A DNA stretch of 64,000 nt. Source: Anthoceros angustus. Lineage: Eukaryota > Streptophyta > Anthocerotopsida > Anthocerotales > Anthocerotaceae. The notes below the pieces were generated by a model. The model was not told where the DNA came from. It saw only the letters and a list, made by a program, of their open reading frames with translations, and ran no database searches. Below, one piece after another: positions 32,345 to 43,500 of the stretch (the first letter of the stretch is position 1; every line of letters starts with the position of its first letter). A program made the translations under genes and the position numbers. Location: NCBI GenBank assembly GCA_010909165.1, contig MU008165.1:62001-126000 (forward strand). Reading direction: 5' to 3'.

Positions 32345-34363
32345 GAAGCAACAGGTAGGCTTGTACATTCGTGAACAAGCTTGTTGGAAACCATCTCCTG
32401 CAGGTAAAGCTTGAGCTTCCCAAACCTCGTACGTACTATGTACTATGTAGCGTGAGAGATCAACACTCACACGGACAAGGCCTTCTGGAGCCTCCAGAGG
32501 AGGCGGATCGACGAATAGAGAACCAAACGAAGCATTAGCATTTCAAATAATGCCAGCAGCCATTTTAGCAGCCTGAGGGCTCTTGTCAAAGAGCAAGAGT
32601 GCGCGCAACATGGTTTCAACCGGTGCTCGACACTTGAAAAAAAGCATAGCAACCTGGCCAATACCCGCCGTAACAGGAGACGGAGACACAAAAAACAGAG
32701 ACCACGGAAGGCAAGTCTACATGTACTACGAGTGCGAGGCCGGAAGTGAAAGCCACCCTAAACACGAAGACAGCGATGGATGGATTGACATCAGAGAGCG
32801 GCAGACAGACAGAAGTGCAGAGTGGAAGCTTGCAGGCAGAGAGCTAAGGGCCTGGCTTCGGGTGACATGTATGGGCACGAGGCGGTTTAGGGTCAGGATG
32901 CGGGTCAGGACGCTCGAAGGCATAGTCCATGGTGAAGTACTCGAACAGGAACCTGGCGGCTGCCATGCCATCTCCGATCCTCACGCTCTCCTGCCAACCC
33001 ACCACGACAAAACCCACTTGGTTGAGAAATTGAGACCGCCCACAAAGCCCGATTGAGAGATTGAGACGGCCCACAATGCTTGATTCAGCCGACACACATT
33101 GTCGAGGCCAGATTGAGACACCGACATCGACAGGAGGGCCAGGTGATGACAATCAAGGCTGGTACCATCGAAAGCTTCGTCTCGCTCACCTTTGAGCTGA
33201 CATCGAGCATCCGAGACTTGAGGGAGTGGCGAGCTTGGGAGTCTGCAGGGCCAACATGGCAGTGTCAGTCAGGCAAGCGAGGTTCCGGTGTCGCCCATTT
33301 CGGGAAAGGAGGCCACGGCCTACCACGAAGAAGCCTGGCGGAAGCCGAGCTGCAGCAACAGGTAGGCTTGTACATTCGTGAACAAGCTTGTTGGAAACCA
33401 TCTCCTGCAGGTAAAGCTTGAGCTTCCCAAACCTCGTACGTACTATGTAGCGTGAGAGATCAACACTCACACGGACAAGGCCTTCTGGAGCCTCCAGAGG
33501 AGGCGGATCGACGAATAGAGAACCAAACGAAGCATTAGCATTTCAAATAATGCCAGCAGCCATTTTAGCAGCCTGAGGGCTCTTGTCAAAGAGCAAGAGT
33601 GCGCAACATGGTTTCAACCGGTGCTCGACACTTGAAAAAAGCATAGCAACCTGGCCAATACCCGCCGTAACAGGAGACGGAGACACAAAAAACAGAGACC
33701 ACGGAAGGCAAGTCTACATGTACTACGAGTGCGAGGCCGGAAGTGAAAGCCACCCTAAACACGAAGACAGCGATGGATGGATTGACATCAGAGAGCGGCA
33801 GACAGACAGAAGTGCAGAGTGGAAGCTTGCAGGCAGAGAGAGCTAAGGGCCTGGCTTCGGAGTGACATGTATGGGCACGAGAGGCGGTTTAGGGTCAGGA
33901 TGCGGGTCAGGACGCTCGAAGGCATAGTCCATGGTGAAGTACTCGAACAGGAACCTGGCGGCTGCCATGCCATCTCCGATCCTCACGCTCTCCTGCCAAC
34001 CCACCACGACAAAACCCACTTGGTTGAGAAATTGAGACCGCCCACAAAGCCCGATTGAGAGATTGAGACGGCCCACAATGCTTGATTCAGCCGACACACA
34101 TTGTCGAGGCCAGATTGAGACACCGACATCGACAGGAGGGCCAGGTGATGACAATCAAGGCTGGTACCATCGAAAGCTTCGTCTCGCTCACCTTTGAGCT
34201 GACATCGAGCATCCGAGACTTGAGGGAGTGGCGAGCTTGGGAGTCTGCAGGGCCAACATGGCAGTGTCAGTCAGGCAAGCGAGGTTCCGGTGTCGCCCCA
34301 TTTCGGGGAAAGGGAGGCCACGGCCTACCACGAAGAAGCCTGGCGGAAGCCGAGCTGCAGCAG
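32345..34363. repeat. 1.0-kb direct tandem duplication
   Basis: Copies at about 32345-33355 and 33356-34363, offset about 1,010. The shared start is GCAACAGGTAGGCTTGTACA. Differences seen are nearly all small indels: GCGCGCAAC/GCGCAAC, AAAAAAGC/AAAAAGC, GTACGTACTATGTACTATGT shortened, CCCATTT/CCCCATTT and CGGGAAAGGAGG/CGGGGAAAGGGAGG. Confidence 0.9.
32844..33355 (-). pseudogene. Second, 5'-truncated copy of the secreted-peptide gene
   Basis: Exon 2 copy 33242-33190 and exon 3 copy 32990-32844 match the intact gene. Exon 1 is cut at the duplication border inside the signal-peptide codons (about 33355), so this copy lacks its own start. Its tail reads KPPRAHTCHPKPGP instead of KPPLVPIHVTPKPGP, because a 2-bp and a 1-bp difference (GAGG/GAGAGG and CGGG/CGGAG) bracket the stretch and restore frame. 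Confidence 0.5.
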
Positions 34364-34446
34364 CAGGCTAGCAGGAGGCAGAAGAGAGTGACCAAGAGCA
34401 TGCTCCGCCGCCTTCGATGGCACCGCCATCTCCCAAACCCGGCCAT
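33843..34446 (-). CDS. Small secreted protein; candidate DY-motif sulfated peptide precursor
   Basis: A three-exon model with matching phases: exon 1 from ATG 34446 (or 34401) to 34329, exon 2 34244-34192, exon 3 33992-33843; introns 84 and 199 nt with GT...AG ends. From ATG 34401 the product is 91 residues: a signal peptide (MLLVTLFCLLLACCCSSASA), then RLLRDSQARHSLKSRMLDVS and a C-terminal part with EYFTMDYAFERPDPHPDPK. An acidic residue before Tyr followed by a Pro-rich tail is the pattern of tyrosine-sulfated plant peptide hormones (PSY, RGF/GLV and CIF families). The match is to the pattern, not to a named family. TTTATA at 34491-34496 (TATAAA on the coding strand) places transcription start near 34460, favouring the ATG at 34401 or 34446. 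A partial second copy lies immediately downstream. Confidence 0.45.
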
Positions 34447-34490
34447 GCCGTCCGCACCACCACCAATCTCAGCGTCCGACCCAGCCAGGA

Positions 34491-34496
34491 TTTATA
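34491..34496 (-). promoter_or_regulatory. TATA box of the secreted-peptide gene
   Basis: TTTATA on the plus strand reads TATAAA on the coding strand, 45 nt upstream of the first in-frame ATG and 90 nt upstream of the second. The spacing suits a transcription start at about 34460. Confidence 0.45.
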
Positions 34497-36126
34497 CCGA
34501 CCCAGCTCCAGGAGGGAAGGGAGCGGGACGGACCCACCCGGCGCCCACTCACCACCCAGCCCACTCACCACCCAGCCCACCGACCAACCCGCACCTGTCT
34601 GCGGGTGGAAGGCACTCACACAAATTGCAACAGGAATGTATCACGGGAGGAAGAGAGGAACAGGAAGAATGAGCCGCCGCAAGAAACCGAAAAAGAAAAC
34701 AGGACCAGAGACCGAGAGAGCAGACACCACCTGCGGCTATGGCAGTTGCGGTCAAATGCGAAGATGCGAGCAAGGAAAATCAGTAAACCAAACGAGCATA
34801 TCGCAAAAGGATGGAGGGAAGCGGAGTCTCCAATTCGAGAATGAGAGAGATGTAATTTGTCTTTGTGCTGGCTTGGCTGTCATATCTGGCACGCTGATGG
34901 AGTCGAGTATGGCTGGCAGCCTGTAGGAGCCGCAATCTTGTGTGATTGGAGACTTTCGCACAGTCACGTTCGCATAAGAGCAAGTAGCATCGCCTTCAGT
35001 TTTGTCATCTTCTCACAATACGACGAAAAGAAATTGTGGGCGACTACAGGTATTAGTGTCTCAAGTCAGACAGATATGCTCAGATCCCATTTGACGAAGT
35101 AAATTGTGATGGCTTGTTGGCAGTGGTATAAGGCCACTTGGGCTGGTATCGTTGCACAGGATCATACCCAAGACCTTGGGTTGAACTCTACTTGGATATG
35201 TGCACTTTTGATATGGTGTTGGGAAAACAAAGACATGTCCAAACTGTGCCGATAAGAAGCGAGGAATCTGCTTTTGGTCCTAGATTGTCGCAAAAACAAA
35301 TAAAAGGCGGGCGCCGGATTGAAAAGGAGTGGAATTTTGGAAGTGTGTGATGTGAGGAGGGATCTTGCCTGTTTCTGTTTCTTGGCAGCATGCATTGATG
35401 GCCGCCTGGTTCACAGCGCGGATTGTGAACTTGCGAAAATGACGGCCCTGTTGTAGAATAAACATGTGGCGTGCTGTGCGTTGACATTTGCAGTGGGGTG
35501 ATATTTACATCGGGGGAGGTTGGTGATAGCATACCTCCTATAGGGTCACAAAACGGAAGAACCAAGTACCTAAAGGGTCACAAAACGGCAGAACCATTAA
35601 TGAATGCTGGCTCGTGAGAGAAGTTAGGGATGTACAACAAAGTGAGACGGAATCAGAATGTAGTACAAGGGAGCCGGACAAAGCAGGTGGTGGATCGTAC
35701 AAAGTCAAAGGACCCACACAACAGCAATAGTTTACAAGGTGGCAGGAAAACAGCAGCAATACTTTACAAGGTGGCTGGAAACAGCAACAATACTTTACAT
35801 GGTGGCAGGAAAAAATGTTTCTTACTGCGGATGTGGACAAACTGGCTTGACTCGTCGATGCTCCCGATGTCCTGGCAGGCACGATGGTTCTACCCTGCAA
35901 GTCAGCTCTGGCCAGAGGACTCATATCTGCCCATCCCTGTGCGCAAAGTGGGACAAACTTTGTGGAGCCCTGCTTGAGTGCCAGGCTGACGGTCAGGTCG
36001 TGGAGCTGGAGAGCACACTGTGACAGTCAGAAGGCAGCTTGGGTGCGTTGGGTGAAGAGACTTACGTGATGGGGTGTGGGAAGATGGTGACCTGACACGG
36101 AGCCCGGAGGCTGGTTCCAGCTTCCG
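34497..36126. other. Intergenic upstream of the peptide gene and 3' flank of EXO1
   Basis: A GC-rich proximal part (CACCACCCAGCCCACTCACC repeats near 34540-34580) is followed by sequence without supported genes. Direct repeats: GGGTCACAAAACGGMAGAACC at 35544 and 35577, and three units of TTTACAAGGTGGCAGGAAAC at about 35730-35815. Confidence 0.45.
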
Positions 36127-39100
36127 CTATCTGGGTGACAGAGGCTTGAAGAAGCGGAGGATTCCGGAGTTGGGCGCTGATTGCTTCAGGCTCTGCTTCT
36201 GCTTTTGATGACCCTTTGTCCTGTTCCCCTGTAACTCACGCATGGAGCCTTTCACCGCTGGCCTGGTAGCTGCCACCACCTTGACCAGAGGTTTGGACAC
36301 GTGGTTCTGATGATGACCTGGAAGCCAAGCTTTTGGGGAACCGAACTCTGGGCCTCGCTGGGAAGGGCTGGCTGATGTTTCGATGTGAAACAGGGTTTGC
36401 CCTGGTGCAGAGGATGCCACACCTGGGGGGTAAGGGAAAGGGAGCACCTCACGGTGGTGGGTGAGATATGACATGACGGAATCCGAGCTCTGCTGGGAGA
36501 GATATTGAGGTTGGAAGGATGCTTGAGTGGTGCACTCCATTGCTGCTGCTGGGTCCTCCTCCCTTGCCTGCTTCCCTTCATTCTCCTTGAAGCCGGATTT
36601 GGAGGCCCCTGAGTCTTCCTCAGCCTGCTCAACTGGTCTTGCCTTTTTGAATGGATTGTTGTCTGGGAGTGGTGAGAGGAATCTCTTCTGCCCGTTGTAG
36701 TCCTGCAGAGCACTGCTCGTTCGGGATCTAGCCTTCGTAGCCAAGAGCTGCAGTTGCGCTCTGAATGAAGGATCTGCTTCCTCCTTGCAAGAGGCAGCTC
36801 GGGCTTGGCTCGCTGTCAACATTGGCAGTGTTGGATGTAACTGACTCTCTGGAAAAACCAAGAGCGATGAAAAGTAGAGGAGATTTTCAGTTCTGTACCT
36901 GGTTCGGGGATGTCAGACGATGTATTGGTAGAGACGGATCTGGTTGTTGTTGACAAGAAGGTAAAGGGCCCTCTTTCAGACCTGGATACTTGCTCCGTCT
37001 GCATTGACAATCAAGCATGAAATCGTTTTGTGCTACTCAAGATAGTAGATCCTGAAAGTGTGTAGGCGTCCTGATAAGAGCAGGATTCACCTGCAAGTGC
37101 TTGACTGGAGGACGGAAGAAGCCCGGGCCCGGCTTTGAATTGGGAAAGCTCTGGAAGCCATGCCATGTGATGGGATCGACAGACCCCTTCGCAATACCTT
37201 TGGCTAATGACTGTGACAATTCTCTGCAAGGAGATGGTTGAGGCGTTCTCACAAAATGCTTGAACCCAAAAACTCTGCAATCAAGTAAAGATGAAAGAAA
37301 TCTGCTGTAGGATACGGTCCCAAAAAGTCAGTGCCAGCACTACACTTGTCCTCGAAGTCTTCTGGAAGGGGGTTGAGAAAGTCCATTACACACTTCGTGC
37401 CGTCATATCTGAGCAACAGCAACATCATAGTTTTAAGACAATGCACATGGGCAACCCAGACGAAGAACCTGTGCCCTCAGTGCCCAGCAAGCTTGACTTA
37501 CACTCTAGCATGAAGGAATATGGCTCTTGCCTGCCAAAACTGTGAGACATATCCTTCTGGAACAGTGATCTTGTGTTCAGTCTCTATCTGCGATAAAACC
37601 TGAGGCATGAAGAGCATCAGTAACGGCACCCATAAGATAATCTTGGGAAGGTACCTTTGCAAACACGCCTGCCTACAACCAACAGGATGCATTACCCGCT
37701 CAAGGTTACAATATTTAGCTACTATTGAATAAGCTTTCATAATTCCAATTCCTGGAATCGATGGCAGGAAATCACAGCCAGCAAGTACGCACATACCTGC
37801 TGACAGTCCAAATTATCATATTAGAAGGGAAGAACTCCACAGCAGGGAGAGAAGGCTTTTCGCATACCTCAGGCACAGAACTGACTCTTCGAGTATAGCA
37901 GAAAGATTATCATAGAATGAGGAGGGACTGCAAACCTAGAAACAAGTCTTGGGTAAACCTCTGGAACGATAGATTGCTGCCAGACACTTTGCCTAAGTTG
38001 AAGACCTGGGCAAGTGAAATCTCCTCCCCGTTTCCAAACTTGTCCATCTTGAAGATGACCTACGCCAGCATGGCACTAGTTATACTTCAAATCTTGGGAA
38101 GGTGGGTTGTTTGCACAACGATCTTTGAATGCTGCAGGCGAATACCCGTGGACAACCATACGCTAGCAAATCGCTGTCTTCACTCAGGACAGCTGCCACG
38201 CCTCCAGACTCAGCAGGTAGTTTGGCCAGCCATGCTAGCTGTGCATCTGCTTCATAGGGTGCAACCACAAACTCGACGCCGTTGGCCTTCAAAACCTGAT
38301 TATACACGGAAGGAGGTTGGTATCCGACAGAAACACAGATGCTTTGAGACATTGTTCTATGCACGAGACATCTCTGTTACCCTGATGAGTTCGTGCGCCA
38401 TCAAAGGTGTAATTTCTACAGCTCTCTGCAGAGAATGACATACATGTCAGTCAGTGCAGAACTGCATGCCCAGGAATCCTGCTCAAGCCTCGAATGAATG
38501 CCCAAATCCATCATTACTGCAACACCTGAAAGAGCTCAATAGCTCCACTAAGATCTCCATTTTGCTTTTTCTTCCGAGCCAGCTCCAAATTCACTTGCCT
38601 CTGCCTGCACAAGGTGCAGTATTTAAGTATCTTCGGCACGCTGTATGTCGAGGTGTGTATGACTGAGTACATTATGGTATGCTGACGAACCCACCTCTGC
38701 CGTTCGCGCTCTGTGCCAGCCTTGAGAGGAAGACGCCCACCATCAAACACCATCACAGGTATCACCTTGTGATACTTCAACATATTGATCCGGTGCATAC
38801 AGTAGTTCACATATTTGAGCTTGGCTGGGTCCTGGGATGCCTCTAAGCCTGACTGCTCACAGAGCTCCATGCTGCAAGAGTATGCTGCTTGCAAGAAGCA
38901 GTTTTGACCAGAATGCATCAGCACAGTCCCTTAAGAATCCATCCATTGGAGACTTCACAAACGTACAAAATGTTCAGAGACCTCCTTTGTGAAGCCAAGA
39001 ATATGCATCGATGCCCACCTACAACCATAGAATTAAGGCTCACAAGTCAGAGACATGCAACAGACCCTGTTTCACCTCTTCCAAGAGCCTAAGCTCTGCA

Positions 39101-39203
39101 ACGTACTAGAAACATTGCTACCCACCCGCTGGCCATTGTACTTCTTCACATGCACGGGCTGAGTGAAGGGCTTCAAAGCCTTCAGAAGGCCTTGAATCCC
39201 CAT
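36127..39203 (-). CDS. EXO1: Exonuclease 1 (5'-flap/5'-3' exonuclease)
   Basis: EXO1 is an XPG/Rad2-family nuclease for mismatch repair, DNA end resection and meiotic crossing-over in the nucleus. Thirteen exons with consistent phases give 650 residues: 39203-39126, 39018-38982, 38887-38695, 38604-38526, 38425-38381, 38295-38146, 38059-37936, 37796-37696, 37599-37502, 37408-37316, 37223-37091, 36998-36899, 36848-36127. N-region: [50 protein letters not shown]-region: [34 protein letters not shown], then [19 protein letters not shown], with the acidic residues that bind two metals present. Next come the HARVYD-like segment and [12 protein letters not shown]. The C-terminal third is disordered and ends RFFKPLSPR, with ILRFF resembling a PCNA-binding PIP box (first residue Asn, not Gln). 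Introns are 50-139 nt. Intact; divergent with the BASS gene. Confidence 0.96.
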
Positions 39204-39657
39204 CTCAAAGCCTGTCAACAATGCGTCCTTCCTTTACAGCTTCTCCTCACAGCGTAAAGATCAAGACGCGGCTTGTCAGGGACAACGCGAGTGTTCGAGG
39301 CTCCGCATTCTGCATTGCGAATGGAGGGTGGCAGCCCGGCAGGCAGGCAGTTCCTGATTGTTTGAAGGAGGGAGACTTTGAATTTTCCCGCCCAACTCTG
39401 ATTCCTGTGGGTCCAGGTAACCCGACATCGAGTTTCACCGCGTCCAACAGGCAGTTGTTTTCGCTGGTCGCACGGATGACAGATCCTCCCCTGCCCTTGC
39501 GTTCCTGACAACACTGTTGGGTTCCTTCGGTCGAAAGGTAGTCCGAGCTATGGATTTGATCGTCTTTGTCTCAGCTGGAAGCTTAACAAGGACGGGGGCT
39601 GCGATCCGGGCGGCTTTTGCCGTAGGGGGACAGCAACAGGACTGAAACCAGGCAGCT
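39204..39657. promoter_or_regulatory. 454-bp bidirectional EXO1/BASS intergenic promoter
   Basis: Lies between the EXO1 ATG (minus, 39203) and the likely BASS ATG (plus, 39658), so both promoters must be here or overlap the first exons. An alternative plus-strand ATG at 39221 opens 95 codons without a transporter motif. Using it would make the two transcripts overlap head-to-head, so I prefer 39658. Confidence 0.55.
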
Positions 39658-41114
39658 ATGAGGACTGTCTCCATGCAATCCGGTACCATAGCCCGCAATT
39701 GCGTTTCCTCCTCGCCACCGGCAACCTTGAAGTCCTCTGTCATCCGTGCCGCGACACGAATCCAGTTCCCGGGAGCTGATCTTGTAATCAGAAATGGGTG
39801 TTCTGTTAGATTGTGGGCTTGTCGGGCCATCTTTCATCCTATCCCGTTGCAGAGCAGGGCAATACCTGGCTCTCTGGCTGTCAATCGCCAATCCGGCGGT
39901 AGAGCAGATCTGAAGCGACTGGCCAGAACCCAGCTGGATGCTCTCAGCAATGATGGTCTGGGTGAGGAAGCTGCTGAGAATGGGTGGCAGCAGAAGGCTG
40001 CGGAATTGGGCGAGTTTCTGTCCTCGGGATTCCCCGTGTGGGTGGCTGTTGCGTCTGCTGTGGCCTTGATCAGGCCAGAATCCTTCTTCTTTGTGACTCC
40101 CCAGTTCCAATTTTTCGGCATCATTTTCACCATGCTGGGGATGGGGATGACAATGTCCTTGAACGATTTCCAAGGAGCAGTTGCCATGCCTAAGGAGCTC
40201 ATGGCTGGAGTGGCGCTGCAGTATATGGTCATGCCCTCTGCAGGATATCTCGTATCCAAGCTGCTTCAGCTGCCAAGCCATTACGCAGCGGGCCTGATCC
40301 TGGTGTCCTGCTGTCCTGGTATGCGCTGCATTTGTGTCTGGTTCTTGCACATCCTGTTTTAGCCCGTCCTGATCCAAACTTGTGGATGGATGCTGCAGGT
40401 GGCACAGCCAGCAACATTGTGACCTACCTTGCCCGTGGTAATGTGGCCCTCTCAGTGCTCATGACGGCAGCAAGCACTTTCATGGCCGTGGTCATGACTC
40501 CTCTGCTCACAGCCAGGCTCGTGGGACAGAATGTGGCTGTCGATGCAGGCGCTCTTTTCAAGTCCACACTACAAGTGGTGCTGCTTCCTGTGTTAGCAGG
40601 GGCACTCATGAACCAGTTCCTGCCTAAGCTCGTCCGCAGAATCTCTCCTTTTGCACCCCCGGTTGCAGTGATCACCGTGGCCTTGATATGTGCTGGTGTT
40701 ATCGGACAGAGTGCTCAAGCAATTCTTTCCTCTGGAGGACAGGTCAGTTCCTGCTTGTCTCTTTGCCAAGCAAGGTGCATTTCACATCTTTCCTAGGCCT
40801 GGGACAGCGTAATTTACAAGCTCTTGTGATGCTTGATCAAGCAGGTCCTCATAGCAGTGGCATTACTTCATGCTGCGGGCTTCCTTGGTGGCTATGTCCT
40901 CTCTCGCCTGCTTGGATTTGACGAGCCTGTGTGTCGTACAGTCTCCATAGAGGTGGGCATGCAGAACTCCATCCTGGGGGTGGTGCTTGCCGGAAAGCAC
41001 TTCAGCAACCCCTTGACAGCTGTTCCCTGCGCTGTGTCCAGTGTATGCCACTCCATCTTCGGCAGTGCCCTTGCCGGACTGTGGCGACTGAAGCCAGTAG
41101 ATTCGACCAAGTAG
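39658..41114 (+). CDS. Plastid BASS-family sodium:organic anion cotransporter
   Basis: Three exons: 39658-40318, 40399-40742 and 40845-41114 (introns 80 and 102 nt, GT...AG), 424 residues. The first 90 residues are Ser/Arg/Ala-rich with few acidic residues, as in a chloroplast transit peptide. The bile-acid:Na+ symporter fold follows with multiple membrane helices: FFGIIFTMLGMGMTMSLNDF, VSCCPGGTASNIVTYLARGN (the CPGG(x)SNI Na+-site signature across the exon 1-2 join), LLTARLVG, PFAPPVAVITVALICAGVIG, and GMQNSILGVVLAGKHF with AVSSVCHSIFGSALAG. In plants such proteins carry pyruvate (BASS2) or related acids across the plastid inner envelope. This one reads closest to the BASS1/BASS2 branch, but the substrate cannot be settled here. 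Intact. Confidence 0.93.
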
Positions 41115-41689
41115 GTTGTTTAGAGAGACATGTCTGTGACGCTGACGCATTTCCACTTGCATGAAATTGAACATAAGTTACAAACTCCTGGTTTGTACTG
41201 CATGTAACACTCCCTACACTGTGGAAAATCGGCTACTGTCCCGTTATCCACAAAGATAGCTGGAGTGCAGCTATCTTCCGAGACATTGGGAGCTGGAGTG
41301 CGTCCATCTTCACGAAACAGCTGATTCGGCTGTAAGGTACTGGAAGATCCACAACAAGCGAGATAGATACCCACGGTGCAAGAAGACTAGAGGACAATAG
41401 GGTTGGAAGGATACGAAGAATAATTCATAAGGTAACGTACAGAACGCAATTGAGAATCTTACTTCCCTCACTGTAAAAGCCGAACTCTCTACACTGTAGT
41501 ACGGCTAACGAGGCTCCACCAGTGTTTCCTATACAGCTCCGACCCCGCTCTCCACAATCGCGTACAGGAGCTGCACTGCAAGCGCTAAAATGCCCCCGTT
41601 ACCTACCTGGCCTTGTCCTATCGTAACTGCCAACCGGCGTGGCTCCCATCAAAACCTCCGAAGAAGCTACCCGCTCTTCAACCAAAGCA
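41115..41689. other. Convergent 3' intergenic region with hairpin
   Basis: Between the BASS stop and the DUF8204 stop. A perfect 9-bp stem, AAGATAGCT and AGCTATCTT with a 7-nt loop, sits at 41253-41277. No gene seen. Confidence 0.5.
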
Positions 41690-42800
41690 TCACCGCTTTG
41701 GTTTCCCTCTGTCAGGGTAGAAAATGTCATCCAACTTCCCCTTGACGGCGCCAGCCACTCGTTCGGAGTTGCGCACCACGGCTGAAGCCACCAGCTTCGC
41801 ACAACGTATAAACCTGCTATACCACAACTTTTTGTCAATCACACGTCCACCATCAACAAACCCATACGTCAAAAAGCTGGAGCTTATGAATTCGATCCAG
41901 TACAAAACGTTAGACCACCTTGAGGGAAACTCGTCATCAGCCAGGGGAGGCCGATGTTGATGTGCAGAGTTGGGTTGACCTGTAGCAGCAACACCGTAAG
42001 CTGAAACTTCGTAAATGGGCAACGTCAAGAAAAACAAAAACCTCCATCGTGAAACAGCCCATGACATCCACGTCGCACACAACGGTACAGTACGTCTATT
42101 CTACCTGCGTTATCTCTCCAGGCATCCCGTTGCAGCTCTGGATTCGGATGTCCATGCTGTCCGACTTGGTATTGCTCCTCTGCTGGAGAGGATCCACGAG
42201 GAGCTCGCTTGTCCACCAAGAACTACCAAAGACGGGGGACAAAATCTCAGCAAATGCATTCATCTATTCCTCCGCAAAACCACAGCATCCTAAAACCACA
42301 ACGTCCAACCACAAACCTCACCTCCAATCCCACACACACAGGCAGCTCTGCCTGCCCTTCAGCCGGCAGTGTGGGAGACACAGGGACACTGGTGTGCTCC
42401 TTGTGGCTGGAATATCCGAGACACGCGTACTTAAAATCCCCTAACCTCTTCCCATCCTTAGTCACCTCCCACTCTGTCTCCCCCATCATGCTGTACCCTG
42501 AACCAACATCAAAAGTGAGCATACCACACCGGACGAAGCAGACCCCCTGACCACATCATCCATGCCTCCATCACCTTGCGATTCCGCCCGACTCAAGCCA
42601 ATGCAGATAGGATTCCGACCGGAGTCCCTCAACGTGTTGGAGTAGAACAGGCATCCTCTGCAGCTTCTGCTCTTGGGCTCCACGGACGGATTCTCCTTCC
42701 TATCCGAACTTAGGGTTGCAGGGGTTGTCCTCTTGGAATCGTTCTCCGCCACGCCATAGAGCGACGCCGTGCTGCCTGGTGCAGCCCCAGGATCATCCAT
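41690..42800 (-). CDS. DUF8204 plant protein
   Basis: Four exons: 42800-42575, 42497-42322, 42222-42105 and 42006-41690 (introns 77, 99 and 98 nt), phases agreeing, 278 residues. Conserved segments match the plant DUF8204 family: SCRGCLFYSNTLRDSGRNPIC with its CxxC, then GETEWEVTKDGKRLGDFKYA, LPVCVGLE|FLVDKRAP, and the C-terminal FIRCAKLVASAVVRNSERVA ... LDDIFYPDRGKPKR. The family has no established function known to me. The N-terminal Cys pair suggests a small metal site. Intact, convergent with the BASS gene. The first splice join (GAATCGCAAG|GTGATGG) restores the QGYS codon series expected in the family. Confidence 0.88.
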
Positions 42801-43290
42801 ACCTAAGAGACGGCAGCCCGCGCGGGAGGGTCAAGTGCGCCACAGCAACGCATGCTCAAGGCACTCGACTCAAGCGGCAATGCAACCATACACGGGCGCT
42901 GCAGCGTGAAGCCTTGCTTGACACCTCTCAACATCTACGGTGATGCCAACGGTCAGTAAGCGCAACAAGAGGGCTCCATCCCCAAGCTCTCAGCTGCCGC
43001 TCCTTGCACATCGCGACTGCACACGGCCATGGATGCAAAATTACCAGGAAGATTTGTGCCTGCTTTCGTGTGTGTTCAAGGGACGCTCGCCTGTGTTGTT
43101 TGCGTTCCTCGCGCGTGAAACTGTACGCCGCCAGCTAATAAGGGCGGCCAGCCCTCTCATGTTATAACGCTTAACTTTGTTTTACTTTATTAAAATACCT
43201 GCCTTGGCACGTTCTCTAGTCTCTAATGCTAACTTTGTCTGCTTTGCGACCGTCATATGAAGAAAATTCTACTCGGCTTCTCACGCACAA
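42801..43290. other. DUF8204 upstream region
   Basis: Promoter of the minus-strand DUF8204 gene. No other gene supported. Confidence 0.4.
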
Positions 43291-43299
43291 TTTATAACG

Positions 43300-43500
43300 T
43301 TAGAAGCTAAGCTTTGGACAGTCTTACAAGGAAAAAGGAATCTAAAATGAAAGTCCCGTAAAGTAACGGCAAGGATGAAATAAGGTAGAAAGGTGAAAAG
43401 TTGAAAGAAGTAAAAAGATTTACAACTTTAGAAGCTAAGCTTTGGAAAGTCTTTAAGGAAAAAGGAATTCAAAATGAAAGTCCCGTAACCTCAACGGCAC
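43300..43500. repeat. Imperfect direct repeat at the gypsy fragment start
   Basis: GAAGCTAAGCTTTGGA ... AAGGAAAAAGGAAT ... AAAATGAAAGTCCCGTAA occurs at about 43301-43365 and again at about 43430-43495. Confidence 0.75.
43366..43425. repeat. Left arm of 60-bp inverted repeat
   Basis: GTAACGGCAAGGATGAAATA ... AAGTTGAAAGAAGTAAAAAG. The reverse complement of 44925-44984 matches it closely along its whole length. Confidence 0.85.

Noticed and set aside
33186-33470. Minus-strand frame with RTRFGKLKLYLQEMVSNKLV
   Set aside because: It runs across the duplication border and the peptide gene's intron. The first part may be 3' UTR sequence of the upstream copy. No family match and no splice support.
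34417-34926. Plus-strand 169-codon Pro/Arg/Lys-rich frame
   Set aside because: It lies antisense to the secreted-peptide exon 1 and promoter, is of low complexity and shows no domain.
37917-38438. Plus-strand 173-codon frame within EXO1
   Set aside because: It covers three EXO1 exons and introns in antisense and has no domain.
39221-39508. ATG-started 95-codon frame as the BASS start
   Set aside because: It is out of continuity with the transporter exon, lacks family similarity and would overlap the EXO1 5' end. ATG 39658 gives a good transit peptide.
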